15,531 nucleotides of DNA. It comes from an uncultured Anaerotignum sp. (GTDB lineage: Bacteria; Bacillota; Clostridia; Lachnospirales; Anaerotignaceae). Positions within the stretch are counted from its first letter, which is position 1. The number at the start of each line of letters is the position of its first letter. The notes under the pieces were generated by a model. It was not told where the DNA came from. It did not search any database and saw only the letters and a list, made by a program, of their open reading frames with translations. Shown here piece after piece: positions 1 through 7,639 of the stretch. The stretch lies in NCBI GenBank assembly GCA_910578425.1, contig CAJTQX010000001.1, forward strand, positions 18,488 to 34,018. The letters are read 5' to 3'. Position numbers and translations under genes: made by a program.

Positions 1-10
1 GCTTTGCTTC

Positions 11-55
11 GCGGAGCAACGCGACCGCAGAAAAAGCAGTTTTCTGCGGCTCCGC
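11..55. repeat. Nested inverted repeat upstream of sbcD
   Basis: A perfect 10-bp stem (CCGCAGAAAA at 25-34, TTTTCTGCGG at 40-49) closes on the 5-nt loop AGCAG. It is flanked by a second 6-bp stem, GCGGAG (11-16) with CTCCGC (50-55). The two helices abut at 49/50, giving a long imperfect hairpin. No T-run follows, so a classical intrinsic terminator is not supported. It could be the 3' hairpin of a gene left of the window or a dispersed palindromic repeat. The structure is seen; the role is not known. Confidence 0.55.
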
Positions 56-99
56 TACGATTCGGCAATATCTGCATATTTTGAGAAAGGGGAAAGCTT

Positions 100-1344
100 A
101 TGCAGTTTTTTCATTTGGCAGACTTACATTTCGGGAAATCCATTCATGGAGTTTCTCTGTTGGAAAACGGCGACCAGCGAATCTGGGCAGAACGTTTTCT
201 GGAGCTGGTGCGGGAGGTCCGGCCGGACGCGGTTGTCATTGCGGGGGATATTTATGACAGAAGCGCGCCTTCGGGGGAGGCAGTTGCCCTGTTGGACAGT
301 GTCATAACGGCTTTGGCGGAGCTGGGGACGGCAGTATTGATGATTGCGGGGAACCACGATTCCGGACAGCGGCTTTCCTTTGGCGGCAGCCTGCTGGCAA
401 GGCAAAATATTCACATTGCGGGCGTGCTTTCCCCGAAGCTGCCCTGTGTCACGCTTTACGATGAATATGGGCCGGTCCATTTCTGGCTGATGCCCTATGT
501 GTTTCCGGCTCTTGTGGCGCAGAAGCTGGGAGATGACAGTATACGCGATTATGACACCGCTGTGCGAACGCTCTTATCGCGACAGAACGTGGATTTTTCA
601 GAAAGAAATGTTCTTGTTGCACATCAAAACGTGACGGCAGGCGGGAAGGAGGCGGCGCGCGGCGGTTCGGAGTCTATGGTCGGCGGCGTGGGACAGGTGG
701 ATTACACTGCGTTTGACGGCTTTGAATATGCCGCGCTGGGCCATATCCATGCGGCGTATCCTGTTGGGCGGAAAACAGTGCGTTATGCCGGTTCTCCGCT
801 CTGCTACCATTTTGATGAAACGAAACAGCCTGCAAAAGGTCCTGTTCTTGTGACGTTGGGGGAAAAGGGGACGGAGCCTGTGACAGAAACAAAAACGATT
901 ATGCCGCTGCATCCCATGCGCGAAATCAGGGGCGAATATGAGGAAATACGGGAGGCAGAGCTGGGGAACGCCGCATGTGGGGAATACATCCGAATTGTGC
1001 TGACAGACCGAAAGGCTACGCCAGAGATACGTGCGTTTTTTCAGGAGCTTTTTGAGGGCAGGAACAGCGTTGTGATGGAGCTTGTTTCGGAATATAGCCC
1101 GTTTGGTGCGGTTTCAGCGGCACAGACAGCGCGGGCGGCGGAAGAACGGGCGGTAGAGGATTTATTTATGGATTTTTATGCGCAGAGATGCGATGGCGCG
1201 GCACCGGACAGCAGGGAGCAGGAGCTCCTGCGGTTTGCGGGGGAACAGCTGCGCCACGCCGAACAGTTGGGCGGGGAGGATGCGCCGGAAAAACTTGCGG
1301 CGGCTTTACGTGATTTTGCGCTGGAACAGGGGGACGCGGAATGA
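100..1344 (+). CDS. sbcD: Exonuclease SbcCD, nuclease subunit SbcD (Mre11-type)
   Basis: SbcD is the Mn-dependent nuclease of the SbcCD complex, which opens DNA hairpins and trims blocked double-strand ends. The 414-residue length fits the family. The N-terminal calcineurin-like phosphoesterase domain shows every metal-binding motif: D8-L-H10, G49-D50-I-Y-D-R, G84-N-H-D87, H175 in VAHQN, and G214-H-I-H217. After about residue 270 comes the capping and SbcC-binding region, ending in a charged helical tail. The ATG at 100 follows an AAAGGGG ribosome binding site at about 87-93. The stop overlaps the sbcC start (ATGA), so the two are translationally coupled. Nothing is odd about the gene, and no promoter is clear in the 99 bases before it. 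Confidence 0.96.
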   Translation: MQFFHLADLHFGKSIHGVSLLENGDQRIWAERFLELVREVRPDAVVIAGDIYDRSAPSGEAVALLDSVITALAELGTAVLMIAGNHDSGQRLSFGGSLLARQNIHIAGVLSPKLPCVTLYDEYGPVHFWLMPYVFPALVAQKLGDDSIRDYDTAVRTLLSRQNVDFSERNVLVAHQNVTAGGKEAARGGSESMVGGVGQVDYTAFDGFEYAALGHIHAAYPVGRKTVRYAGSPLCYHFDETKQPAKGPVLVTLGEKGTEPVTETKTIMPLHPMREIRGEYEEIREAELGNAACGEYIRIVLTDRKATPEIRAFFQELFEGRNSVVMELVSEYSPFGAVSAAQTARAAEERAVEDLFMDFYAQRCDGAAPDSREQELLRFAGEQLRHAEQLGGEDAPEKLAAALRDFALEQGDAE

Positions 1345-4300
1345 AACCGATTTTACTGGAAATGACGGCTTTTGGCTCTTACGCGGAGAAAACAGAAGTC
1401 GATTTTGGGCGGCTCACGCATGGGCTCTATTTAATCACCGGAGATACCGGAGCGGGCAAAACAACGATATTTGACGCGATTATGTTCGCTCTCTACGGTA
1501 CGGCAAGCGGCTCTGACCGCACGCCGGAAATGATGCACTGCGATTTTGTGGACAAGTCGGTAGATACGGCAGTACGCTTCACGTTCCGACAGGACGGACG
1601 GGATTATACCGTAGAACGCACGATTCACTATCGGAAAAAACGGGGTGCGGAAAATCAGTTCGGCGATGGGCTCCTGGATGCAACGCTTTGGGAGCCGGAA
1701 AAAGACCCGTTGACTGGCTCAACGAAGGCGACGGAACGCTGTACCCGGCTTTTGGGGCTGAATGCAGAACAGTTCAAAAAGATTGTAATGCTGGCGCAGG
1801 GGGAGTTCAAGGAATTTTTGAAAGCGGACAGCGATAAGAAAAACGAGATACTCGGAAAGCTGTTTGACAATTCCGTTTATGTGCGCTATCGTGAACTGCT
1901 GAAGGGCGCGCGGGAGCTGCTCAGAAAGGAGCGCGAGGCACACCGTAATACGGCGGCAGATACCATGCAGAACTTTTTCCGGCTGCCGGAAGACGCGGAA
2001 CAGGAGGATTTTCTGCCGGAGCATCCGAAGCTGCTGGAACACCTGTTCACACTGGTTCGGGCAGACGAGCGGTGCCTGTGTGCGGCGAAAACGGAGCAGG
2101 AAGCCTGCCAGCAGAAAAAAAGCGCGCTGGATGAGCGGAAGGGTGCTGCTGTCGGACAGAATACCCTGCTGGACGAGTTTGCAGCAAAACGGGAGCATCT
2201 TGCCCTGCTGGAAGGACGGGCGGAGGAAATGGAATGGCTGCAAAAGGCGCATGACGCGGCGGAAAAAGCACTGCATCTGGTACAACCGAAACGGGAACTG
2301 CTGGAACAGGCGGAACAGGCGTTTTTGCATACAGAAACGGAAATTGCGGAGCTGGAAAAGCAGTTGGAGGAGCAGGAAAAAATTGCCGCGCTTGCGGAGG
2401 CAGATGTAAAAGCGGACGAAGCTGTGAAAACAGAAATTGACCGTCTCAGCCTTGCCATACAGACGTTAGAGCAGACCCTGCCGCAGTATGAAGAGCTGGA
2501 CGGAAAAAATGCGGAAAAGCAGAAAAAAGAAACGGAGATAGCAAAAAACGTGCGGGAGCTTGCGAAGCTGGAAATACAAAAAGAGCAGGAAAAGGCGGCT
2601 CTGGAACGCATCGGCGCGGAGCTTGCTGCCCTTGCAGGGATTGACGTGCAGACCATCGCGCTGGAAAACGAATATATGCAGGCGAAGCGCGACACAGACG
2701 CTTTTACGGGAGAAAAAGGGATATTGTCCCGCGTAGAGAGCGTCTTTTCGGACGAAAAAACGTTACAGGCGCAGAGGGATACTCTGCGGGTGCGGACAGC
2801 CGAGGCGGCAGACGCCGAGACGCAGTATCACAGCCTTTATCAGGCGTTTATCGGCGGACAGGCGGGCCTGATTGCGGAAGGTCTGCGGCAGGAGATTGCG
2901 GAAAAAGGTACGGCATGCTGTCCTGTCTGCCGCTCTTCGTTCCGGATGGGAGAAAAATTTGCGTTCGCACCGCTGGCGGAGGACACTCCGACCGAAGCAA
3001 AGGTTTCTGCCGCAAAACGAAGCCACGAAAAGAAGGAGCAGGAACGTGCGGCTCAGGCGGAAAGCGTGATTGCGTTGCAGTCCGCTATCGGCAAGGAAAA
3101 GGAAAGCATACTGCGGGAGATACAGCCCCTTATGCCGGAATGCGGGGGCTGGGACATGCTTGCGGCGGAAGGCTTTCTTGCGCGGAAGGCAGAGGCGTTC
3201 CGGCAGACGGAAACGGAACGGAAAGCGTCCTGGCAGGAAGCATGTGCGAAGCAGGCACGAAACAGAGATCTGGCAGAGGAACGTGAAAAAACGGAGGAAA
3301 CCTGCAAAAAGCTGGAAGATGTTTTTTCGCAGAAGAAAGAAGAACAGAACGCATGTATGTTTGCACTTGGCAGACTGGAAACGGAAATCTGCGCACTGCA
3401 AAAACAACTCAAATATCTGGATAAAGCTGCTGCCGATGCCGAGATTCGGGTACAAAAGGCGCGGCAGGAGCTGCTTGCGGGACAGGTCAGGGCGAATCAG
3501 GAACGGCTCGCAGCTGTTGTACGGGAGCGGGACACCACTAACGGCAGTCTGCGCAACAAACGTGACAGCCTTCCCGCGCTGGCACAGAGAAGGGCGGACG
3601 CGTCATACGTTCTGCGGGATGTGCTGGCGGAAAGCGGCTTTTCTGACGTTGCGGAGGCAGACCGCGCTTTGCTCCCTATTGGGGAAAGGAATGGCGGGGA
3701 ATGGCTGAGGGAGCAGCGCGAAACGCTGGAACAATATCGAAATGACTGCAAAAATACGCGTGAACGCATATGCTCGCTTGCGGAACAGACGCGCGGCGCG
3801 GCGTATACCGATCTTTCTGCTCTCGGGGAGCAGATTGTGCAGGCGGAAACGGCTCTGCGTGCCGCAAATGAGGCTTGCGTGCAATGGGAAAAACGGCTGG
3901 AAAATCACCGCACCACACAGGAACGCGTTGCGGAGGCAAAAAACGCACTGGCTGAATCGGACGCGGCTTGGAACAAACTGGACCATCTGGCGGATTTGGC
4001 GGCAGGCACAAGCGGGGAGGGCGGAAAGCTGAGTTTTGACCGCTATGTCATGGGCGCGGTATTTCAGGAGATTTTGGAACTGGCAAACCAGCGGCTGAAC
4101 ATCATGAGCGGCGGGAAATATGAGCTCATCCACCAGCCTGGAGCAGGGCGCAGGAATGCCAGGGCGGGGCTTGAGGTGGAGGTACTGGATATGGCAACGG
4201 GCAGACAGCGCAGTTCCAAATCGCTTTCGGGAGGGGAGACCTTCCTCGTTTCCCTCTCGCTCGCGCTGGGGCTTTCGGATGTGGTGCAAAACCATGCAGG

Positions 4301-4511
4301 AGGCAGAAAGCTGGACGCTCTCTTTATTGACGAGGGATTTGGCTCTCTGGACAGTGACACGCTGGATACCGCGCTGCATGTGCTGAACCAGCTGACAGAG
4401 GGGAGCTGCCTTGTGGGTATTATTTCGCATGTTGGCAGGCTGGAGGAAAGCATCCCGCAGAAGATACGGGTCAGGAACAGCGGGGGCGGCAGCAGGCTGC
4501 AATTTGAATAA
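1341..4511 (+). CDS. sbcC: Exonuclease SbcCD, ATPase subunit SbcC (Rad50-type)
   Basis: SbcC is the SMC-like ATPase that clamps DNA and powers SbcD. The 1056 residues follow the Rad50 plan. The N-terminal ATPase lobe has a Walker A motif (GDTGAGKTT, 34-42) and a Q-loop-type segment near 152 (MLAQGEF). A long Glu/Lys/Ala-rich coiled coil runs from about 180 to 900 and is broken by the zinc hook C527-P-V-C530. The C-terminal lobe has the ABC signature LSGGE (962-966) and Walker B (LFIDE, 994-998), followed by a D-loop region (FGSLD). All catalytic elements are present. The start codon is the ATGA overlap with sbcD; there is no strong separate ribosome binding site, consistent with coupling. A long terminator follows the stop directly. 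Confidence 0.97.
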   Translation: MKPILLEMTAFGSYAEKTEVDFGRLTHGLYLITGDTGAGKTTIFDAIMFALYGTASGSDRTPEMMHCDFVDKSVDTAVRFTFRQDGRDYTVERTIHYRKKRGAENQFGDGLLDATLWEPEKDPLTGSTKATERCTRLLGLNAEQFKKIVMLAQGEFKEFLKADSDKKNEILGKLFDNSVYVRYRELLKGARELLRKEREAHRNTAADTMQNFFRLPEDAEQEDFLPEHPKLLEHLFTLVRADERCLCAAKTEQEACQQKKSALDERKGAAVGQNTLLDEFAAKREHLALLEGRAEEMEWLQKAHDAAEKALHLVQPKRELLEQAEQAFLHTETEIAELEKQLEEQEKIAALAEADVKADEAVKTEIDRLSLAIQTLEQTLPQYEELDGKNAEKQKKETEIAKNVRELAKLEIQKEQEKAALERIGAELAALAGIDVQTIALENEYMQAKRDTDAFTGEKGILSRVESVFSDEKTLQAQRDTLRVRTAEAADAETQYHSLYQAFIGGQAGLIAEGLRQEIAEKGTACCPVCRSSFRMGEKFAFAPLAEDTPTEAKVSAAKRSHEKKEQERAAQAESVIALQSAIGKEKESILREIQPLMPECGGWDMLAAEGFLARKAEAFRQTETERKASWQEACAKQARNRDLAEEREKTEETCKKLEDVFSQKKEEQNACMFALGRLETEICALQKQLKYLDKAAADAEIRVQKARQELLAGQVRANQERLAAVVRERDTTNGSLRNKRDSLPALAQRRADASYVLRDVLAESGFSDVAEADRALLPIGERNGGEWLREQRETLEQYRNDCKNTRERICSLAEQTRGAAYTDLSALGEQIVQAETALRAANEACVQWEKRLENHRTTQERVAEAKNALAESDAAWNKLDHLADLAAGTSGEGGKLSFDRYVMGAVFQEILELANQRLNIMSGGKYELIHQPGAGRRNARAGLEVEVLDMATGRQRSSKSLSGGETFLVSLSLALGLSDVVQNHAGGRKLDALFIDEGFGSLDSDTLDTALHVLNQLTEGSCLVGIISHVGRLEESIPQKIRVRNSGGGSRLQFE

Positions 4512-4516
4512 ATTGG

Positions 4517-4603
4517 AAAAAAAGGCAGAGGTTGGAAGACGGTATTTTCTACAAATGTAATTGGTAGAAAATGGAATCTTTCGGCAGTCTGCCTAATTTT
4601 TTA
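4517..4603 (+). terminator. Terminator of the sbcDC operon
   Basis: An A-rich run leads into GGCAGA (4524-4529), which pairs with TCTGCC (4588-4593) and is followed by TAATTTTTT. Inside, ATTTTCTAC (4544-4552) pairs perfectly with GTAGAAAAT (4564-4572), and bulged pairing between the two blocks extends the stem. This is an unusually long interrupted hairpin with a U-tract, placed six bases after the sbcC stop. Because A and T runs flank both sides, it could work in both directions. Confidence 0.75.
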
Positions 4604-4633
4604 AGAAAGTTTTAGAAAACAGACTTGCAGATT

Positions 4634-4662
4634 TTCACAGTCTGTGCTAGTGTATATATAAT
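4634..4662 (+). promoter_or_regulatory. Sigma-A-type promoter of the surface-protein gene
   Basis: TTCACA (4634-4639, five of six consensus bases) is followed by a 17-bp spacer and a perfect TATAAT (4657-4662). Transcription would start near 4669. This start lies downstream of the TTG at 4662 that would open the longest in-frame ORF, so translation from 4662 is excluded if this promoter is the one used. Confidence 0.7.
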
Positions 4663-4668
4663 TGTTAG

Positions 4669-4991
4669 GAAATTTATTGAAAAGTATTCTTTTTAACAAG
4701 AGGGAAATAGAATGGAATTATCCTATATATAGTATTAGGATGCTCTATATTTTGTGTTTTTCATGGGATTTGGATGCAATTTTTTACTTACAAAAAAGGA
4801 TACATTTCGACAAAATAATTTTAGCAGCACGTTTTATTATCCAATCTGGAAGCTTGGCGGACAGATTCGGAGAAGGGTGCCCAAAGCGCGGAAGGAAAGC
4901 AGTTTCCAGTGTAGAGAGGAGGAATCTGCGCTTGGGAAAACGTATTGCAGGAACCATTTACTTTCTATTGAAAAGAGGGGAGCATTTATTT
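4669..4991 (+). promoter_or_regulatory. Long structured 5' leader of the surface-protein gene
   Basis: About 320 nt separate the predicted transcript start from the ATG at 4992. Three pairings can be read. AGATTC (4863-4868) matches GAATCT (4922-4927). CCCAAAGCGC (4880-4889) matches GCGCTTGGG (4928-4936) with one bulged A. GGAAA (4894-4898) matches TTTCC (4903-4907) with loop GCAG. The first two interleave as an H-type pseudoknot whose 3' strands are directly adjacent. No intrinsic terminator separates it from the ribosome binding site at 4974-4980. A six-codon upstream ORF (ATG 4712, stop TAG 4730-4732) has an AGAGGG in front. I do not recognise a known riboswitch class. The pairing is seen; the regulatory role is inferred. 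Confidence 0.45.
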
Positions 4992-7484
4992 ATGAAGAAG
5001 AATTTTTATAAAAATGGCGTGGCAATGGCGATTATTGCGTCAATGACGCTGAGCGCAGTGCCTGTAACCGCTTTTGACGGGAATACTCCGGCGGAGCAGT
5101 CCGGCACAGGTGAGGCAGGTGAAACGAAAGAAACCACCGAAACAAAAGAAACAACTTTGGAAAAACCCAGCAGGGATACGATTGCGGATAAGATTGGTGG
5201 TTCTATTTCTGACGCGCTTCATGATAATTCTACCGGAAAAGGCGATGTAGAAAAGGCGGAAACCTCTGCTGACGTTTTGGATGAGAAAGTAGAAGGAATT
5301 GTTGGTGATGTTACGGTAGAAAAAGATGACAAAAACGAGGTTATCGGCGGGACAACGGAAAAAACAGATGAAATCGTAAATAATGCAACGGACGCAAATG
5401 GCGAGGCACAGAGCGGAGTTGATGATGCAATCGTCAAAGCGGAAACGGAGATTGATGAGTCTGTAAAAGTAGAAGATGGGAAGTATGTAGACGAATATGT
5501 AGGCGAAAAGGCGCAGGAGGCTTCCAAAGCCGCAAATGATGCGGAAGCGGCAAAGGGAAGTGCGGAAGAACAGCTGGGCGAAGCGCAAAAAGCGTTAGAC
5601 GCGGCGAAGAGCGCAACTACGCAGGAAGAGCTGGACAAAGCGAAGGCTGACGCGGCTGCGGCAGAAGAGGCAGCAAGACAGGCTGCGGAAGATGCAAGGG
5701 AGAAAGCAAATGAAGCAAATCAAGCATATCAGGATGCAAATGATGCTTACCAGAAAGCTCTGACAGAATATAACAGGCTGACTGGCGGCATTGATGCAGA
5801 GCTTTCTGGCTCTATCAGTGGTGATTTCAGCGAGGCAAATGGAGCGGCAGACGTAGCAAATGATGCAGCAAAGGCTGAAGCGGCTGTGGCATTGGAGGCG
5901 GCAAAAGCGGCTTTGGATGCGGCTGCGGCTGACAAGGAAACAGCGGAAAAGGCTGGGGCTGATGCGGCTGTTTATGCGGCAAGCATACAGGGCATTGTGG
6001 ACGCGCTGTCGGCTGGCGGCGACGCAGATTCGCTGAAAGACAGGCTGGGAGCAATAAAGGATATTGAAGATGCAATCAAAAAGGCAGCTGAGGGCGTCAA
6101 CACGCCGGAAATAGTGGGAAAATCCGCTGAGCTGGAGAGCATAAAGATTGGCATAGATGCAAATGAAGATCTGGCAAATATCAATAAAGGCTTATTGGAT
6201 AATCAAAATGAAATAACGGATAAAGCGCAGAAAGCCTATGATGAAGCAAAGGCGAAACAGGAAGCGGCACAGGCGGCTGCGAACGAGGCTGATACGGCAA
6301 AAAAAGCTGCGAATGATGCACTGGAAAGCTTCAAGGAAAAGAATAACGATAAATCACTGGGCTTTATTACAACAAAAACCGAGCTGTCAAATACCAAAAC
6401 GGCAATAGGTTGGTATGACAGATTGAGTAAATTACCAACGTATGAAGGGGAATTTGAGGAAAAACTTGCTGAGCTACGTGAGAAGGAAAAAGTGCTGAGT
6501 GCTGCTGTCAGTGAATATGACAGGCTTTCGGATGCTGCAAAAGCTGCAGACAGAGCGGCACTTGCCTGCAATACGGAGCTTTTGAATGCGAATACCAGCC
6601 TTGGTTCCAAAAAAATAGATTTGGATGTTGCGCAAAGAGAACAGGCCCTTCTGCAGGGAATAGACGCAGACTACCAGCAGAAGCTGCAGGAGCTGCGGGC
6701 ACAGGAACAGGCAATCCGTGACGAATACGGCCAGCAGATTGACCTGCTGAACCTGAGCCTTGCGGCAGGGGCAGGTGCGCTGGATATCCTTGTCCTTAAC
6801 CACGATATATTGGACGCCTTCCAGAAGGAGCTTAACTACAGGGCAGGCGAGGCAAAAAAAGCGGCAGACGCGGCAAGAGAAGCAAATGAGAAATACGAAG
6901 CGGCGCAGAAGGCACTGGAGCAGGCACAAAAAGATGTTGATGCCCTTGAGATTGATGAAGCTGATAATGAAGATATCGAAAAGGCAAGAGCCGATGCTGA
7001 AGCAAGGCTGAAAGAAGCCGAAGAACGGCTGATTGCTGCGCAAGGAGAGAAAGACAGGGCAGAAAAGGCGGCTATTGATGCCGAGAAGGCTTACGAAGAC
7101 ACGAAAAAAGTCGTTGATGAGGTCAATGAACAGGTAATCCGTACAGATAATGGCACGACAGGCGGCGGCACAGGCACAGGCGGCGGCACAACCATCACCA
7201 TCCCTGACGGGGACGTCCCTATGGGCGAAACTCCCGATGAAATGGAACTCACCGAAGACGCTATCCCTCTGGGCTTGCTCCCCGATGACGTGGAAATCGA
7301 GGACGATGCTGTCCCTCTGGGCGACGCGGAAACTATAATTGTAGATATCATGGATGATACGGCTGCTTTGTCGGACGTTCCGATGACGGGCGATACTCCT
7401 GTGATTGAATTTGGCGCATTGGTTCTGTTGGGCGGCGGCGCGCTGCTTGCACAGCTGAACGCGAAAAAGAAAGAAGACGAATAA
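4992..7484 (+). CDS. Secreted Ala-rich coiled-coil surface protein with LPXTG-like C-terminus
   Basis: No enzymatic domain is recognised. The 830 residues begin with a signal peptide (MKKNFYKNG, hydrophobic core about 10-22, likely cleavage after VTA near residue 26), then a Thr/Glu-rich linker. A very Ala/Glu/Lys-rich region, about 145-715, should form long coiled coils. A Gly/Thr hinge follows (about 719-734), then acidic repeats with VPMG, IPLG and VPLG, and the sorting signal V796-P-M-T-G-D801 with a hydrophobic stretch and the basic-acidic tail KKKEDE. This is the layout of sortase-anchored cell-wall stalk or adhesin proteins of Firmicutes; VPMTG is a variant of LPXTG. The start was chosen because it gives the signal peptide, has GAGGGG at 4975-4980 and lies downstream of the promoter. 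The gene is monocistronic between its own promoter and terminator. Ligand and function are unknown. Confidence 0.85.
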   Translation: MKKNFYKNGVAMAIIASMTLSAVPVTAFDGNTPAEQSGTGEAGETKETTETKETTLEKPSRDTIADKIGGSISDALHDNSTGKGDVEKAETSADVLDEKVEGIVGDVTVEKDDKNEVIGGTTEKTDEIVNNATDANGEAQSGVDDAIVKAETEIDESVKVEDGKYVDEYVGEKAQEASKAANDAEAAKGSAEEQLGEAQKALDAAKSATTQEELDKAKADAAAAEEAARQAAEDAREKANEANQAYQDANDAYQKALTEYNRLTGGIDAELSGSISGDFSEANGAADVANDAAKAEAAVALEAAKAALDAAAADKETAEKAGADAAVYAASIQGIVDALSAGGDADSLKDRLGAIKDIEDAIKKAAEGVNTPEIVGKSAELESIKIGIDANEDLANINKGLLDNQNEITDKAQKAYDEAKAKQEAAQAAANEADTAKKAANDALESFKEKNNDKSLGFITTKTELSNTKTAIGWYDRLSKLPTYEGEFEEKLAELREKEKVLSAAVSEYDRLSDAAKAADRAALACNTELLNANTSLGSKKIDLDVAQREQALLQGIDADYQQKLQELRAQEQAIRDEYGQQIDLLNLSLAAGAGALDILVLNHDILDAFQKELNYRAGEAKKAADAAREANEKYEAAQKALEQAQKDVDALEIDEADNEDIEKARADAEARLKEAEERLIAAQGEKDRAEKAAIDAEKAYEDTKKVVDEVNEQVIRTDNGTTGGGTGTGGGTTITIPDGDVPMGETPDEMELTEDAIPLGLLPDDVEIEDDAVPLGDAETIIVDIMDDTAALSDVPMTGDTPVIEFGALVLLGGGALLAQLNAKKKEDE
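7215..7322 (+). repeat. Two 16-residue acidic repeats plus a partial third before the anchor
   Basis: Residues 742-757 and 758-773 of the surface protein align as 16-residue units of the form [VI]-P-[ML]-G-x-x-P-D-x-x-E-x-x-x-D-A. A third copy begins at 774 (VPLG) and then diverges. At DNA level the copies are similar but not identical. Comparable acidic segments with VPL or IPL steps precede PxTGD sorting signals in many Lachnospiraceae surface proteins (family knowledge from memory). They probably form the wall-spanning stretch. Confidence 0.7.
7377..7484 (+). other. Sortase sorting signal (VPMTGD, hydrophobic segment, charged tail)
   Basis: Codons 796-830 encode VPMTGD, then an uncharged segment with GALVLLGGGALLAQL, then NAKKKEDE. 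Position 1 of the pentapeptide is V instead of L and position 3 is M. PxTGD with a short hydrophobic helix and a charged end is the standard arrangement for wall-anchored proteins in Clostridia. No sortase gene lies in the window. Confidence 0.75.
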
Positions 7485-7494
7485 GCACCGAAAA

Positions 7495-7533
7495 ACCAGA
7501 AAAGCCGGAATCCGCGAGGGTTCCGGCTCTTTT
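7495..7533 (+). terminator. Terminator of the surface-protein gene
   Basis: AGCCGGAA (7503-7510) pairs perfectly with TTCCGGCT (7521-7528) around a 10-nt loop. It is preceded by AGAAA and followed by CTTTTCC. It starts about 18 bases after the stop codon and has the form of an intrinsic terminator, with an A-run that could also serve the other strand. Confidence 0.85.
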
Positions 7534-7562
7534 CCGCTTTCCGGACAACGGGAAATTTCCTC

Positions 7563-7591
7563 TTGATTCTTCGTGTCGAATGAGCTATGAT
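7563..7591 (+). promoter_or_regulatory. Promoter of the permease gene
   Basis: TTGATT (7563-7568), a 17-bp spacer and TATGAT (7586-7591) give a good sigma-A match just after the preceding terminator. The start point near 7598 lies after the in-frame ATG at 7580, so the ATG at 7640 is the likelier translation start. Confidence 0.6.
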
Positions 7592-7639
7592 AATCTCTGG
7601 CAAAATGATTTTGAGAATTTTTATGAAAGGAAAAGACTG

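Noticed and set aside
3603..4502. 299-codon minus-strand frame inside sbcC
   Set aside because: It is a shadow of the conserved C-terminal ATPase lobe of SbcC, without a ribosome binding site or domain.
4662..4991. 110-codon N-terminal extension of the surface protein from a TTG start
   Set aside because: The TTG overlaps the -10 box, so it lies before the transcript start. The extension has no ribosome binding site and would bury an obvious signal peptide that has its own ATG and ribosome binding site at 4992.
4669..4991. Known riboswitch (c-di-GMP-I or II, cobalamin, SAM, lysine, glycine)
   Set aside because: I compared the leader with the conserved cores I remember and found no match; only generic pairing is left, so no class name is given.
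7140..7200. GC-rich tandem repeat of possible phase-variable type
   Set aside because: The Gly/Thr-coding repeats are short and imperfect and keep the frame, as expected of a flexible hinge; no homopolymeric or unit-repeat tract capable of easy slippage is present.
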